In this document: positions 63,981-64,000 of the stretch, in pieces | How the letters are laid out: each line of letters begins with the position of its first letter | Numbering within the stretch: the first letter of the stretch is position 1 | Source: Dugong dugon | Taxonomy: Eukaryota > Chordata > Mammalia > Sirenia > Dugongidae | Assembly: GCA_030035585.1 (NCBI GenBank) | Contig: CM057477.1 | Location: 63,221,447 to 63,285,446, forward strand | Direction: 5' to 3' | DNA length: 64,000 nucleotides | Made by a program: the position numbers and the translations under genes | Notes under the pieces: generated by a model | Seen by the model: the letters and a program-made list of their open reading frames with translations, nothing else | What the model was told of the DNA's origin: nothing | The model's database searches: none

Positions 63981-64000
63981 CTGGAAACCCACCCGAGCTG

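Overview
The window is nuclear DNA from a placental mammal, almost certainly an afrotherian and most likely an elephant or close relative. The diagnosis rests on about 40 copies of a short tRNA-headed SINE of the AfroSINE type (Afrotheria-specific by established knowledge), on several copies of a BovB/RTE-type LINE whose 3' tail is shared with these SINEs, and on mammal-wide relics (MIR, L2, MaLR LTRs, old L1, hAT and Tigger fragments). Family names were assigned by recognising consensus features by eye; no database search was run.

I find no intact protein-coding gene, no structural RNA gene and no CRISPR array. The longer open frames all fall inside repeats or lack coding support. The window reads as an intergenic or large-intron region built from nested insertions. 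The recognisable coding material consists of decayed RTE endonuclease/reverse-transcriptase fragments (18.3-19.2, 23.0-23.8, 43.4-44.8, 49.9-52.8 kb) and L1 ORF2 fragments (5.0-7.3, 17.4-17.9, 22.4-24.0, 26.5-27.6 kb).

Layout: 0-9 kb holds a solo ERV LTR split by a MaLR LTR, an L1 3'-UTR copy and a 2.2-kb L1 broken by a SINE and a MaLR LTR. 9-17 kb holds MIR, L2 and hAT relics with SINE-in-SINE nesting. 17-24 kb holds L1, RTE and an RTE-in-L1 nest. 24-31 kb is the most repeat-poor part, apart from a 5'-truncated L1 with clear target duplications and an MLT1-like LTR. 31-43 kb is SINE-dense and includes a CpG-rich, promoter-like island at about 40.0 kb. 43-45 kb holds a tRNA-Gly/RTE chimera. 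45-57 kb holds L1 3'-UTR copies, LTRs and a 2.9-kb RTE inserted in an L2. 57-59 kb holds a MaLR element with one LTR inside an RTE tail. 59-64 kb is SINEs, MaLR, MIR and unassigned sequence.

The most informative signals concern how retroelements exchange parts: a chimera of a tRNA-Gly head with 1.4 kb of RTE bounded by one target duplication; a SINE copy that carries 121 bp of another locus's 5' flank; a tRNA-Gly SINE made of RTE 5' and 3' ends; and a palindromic MITE-like insert whose junction with a SINE tail occurs twice.
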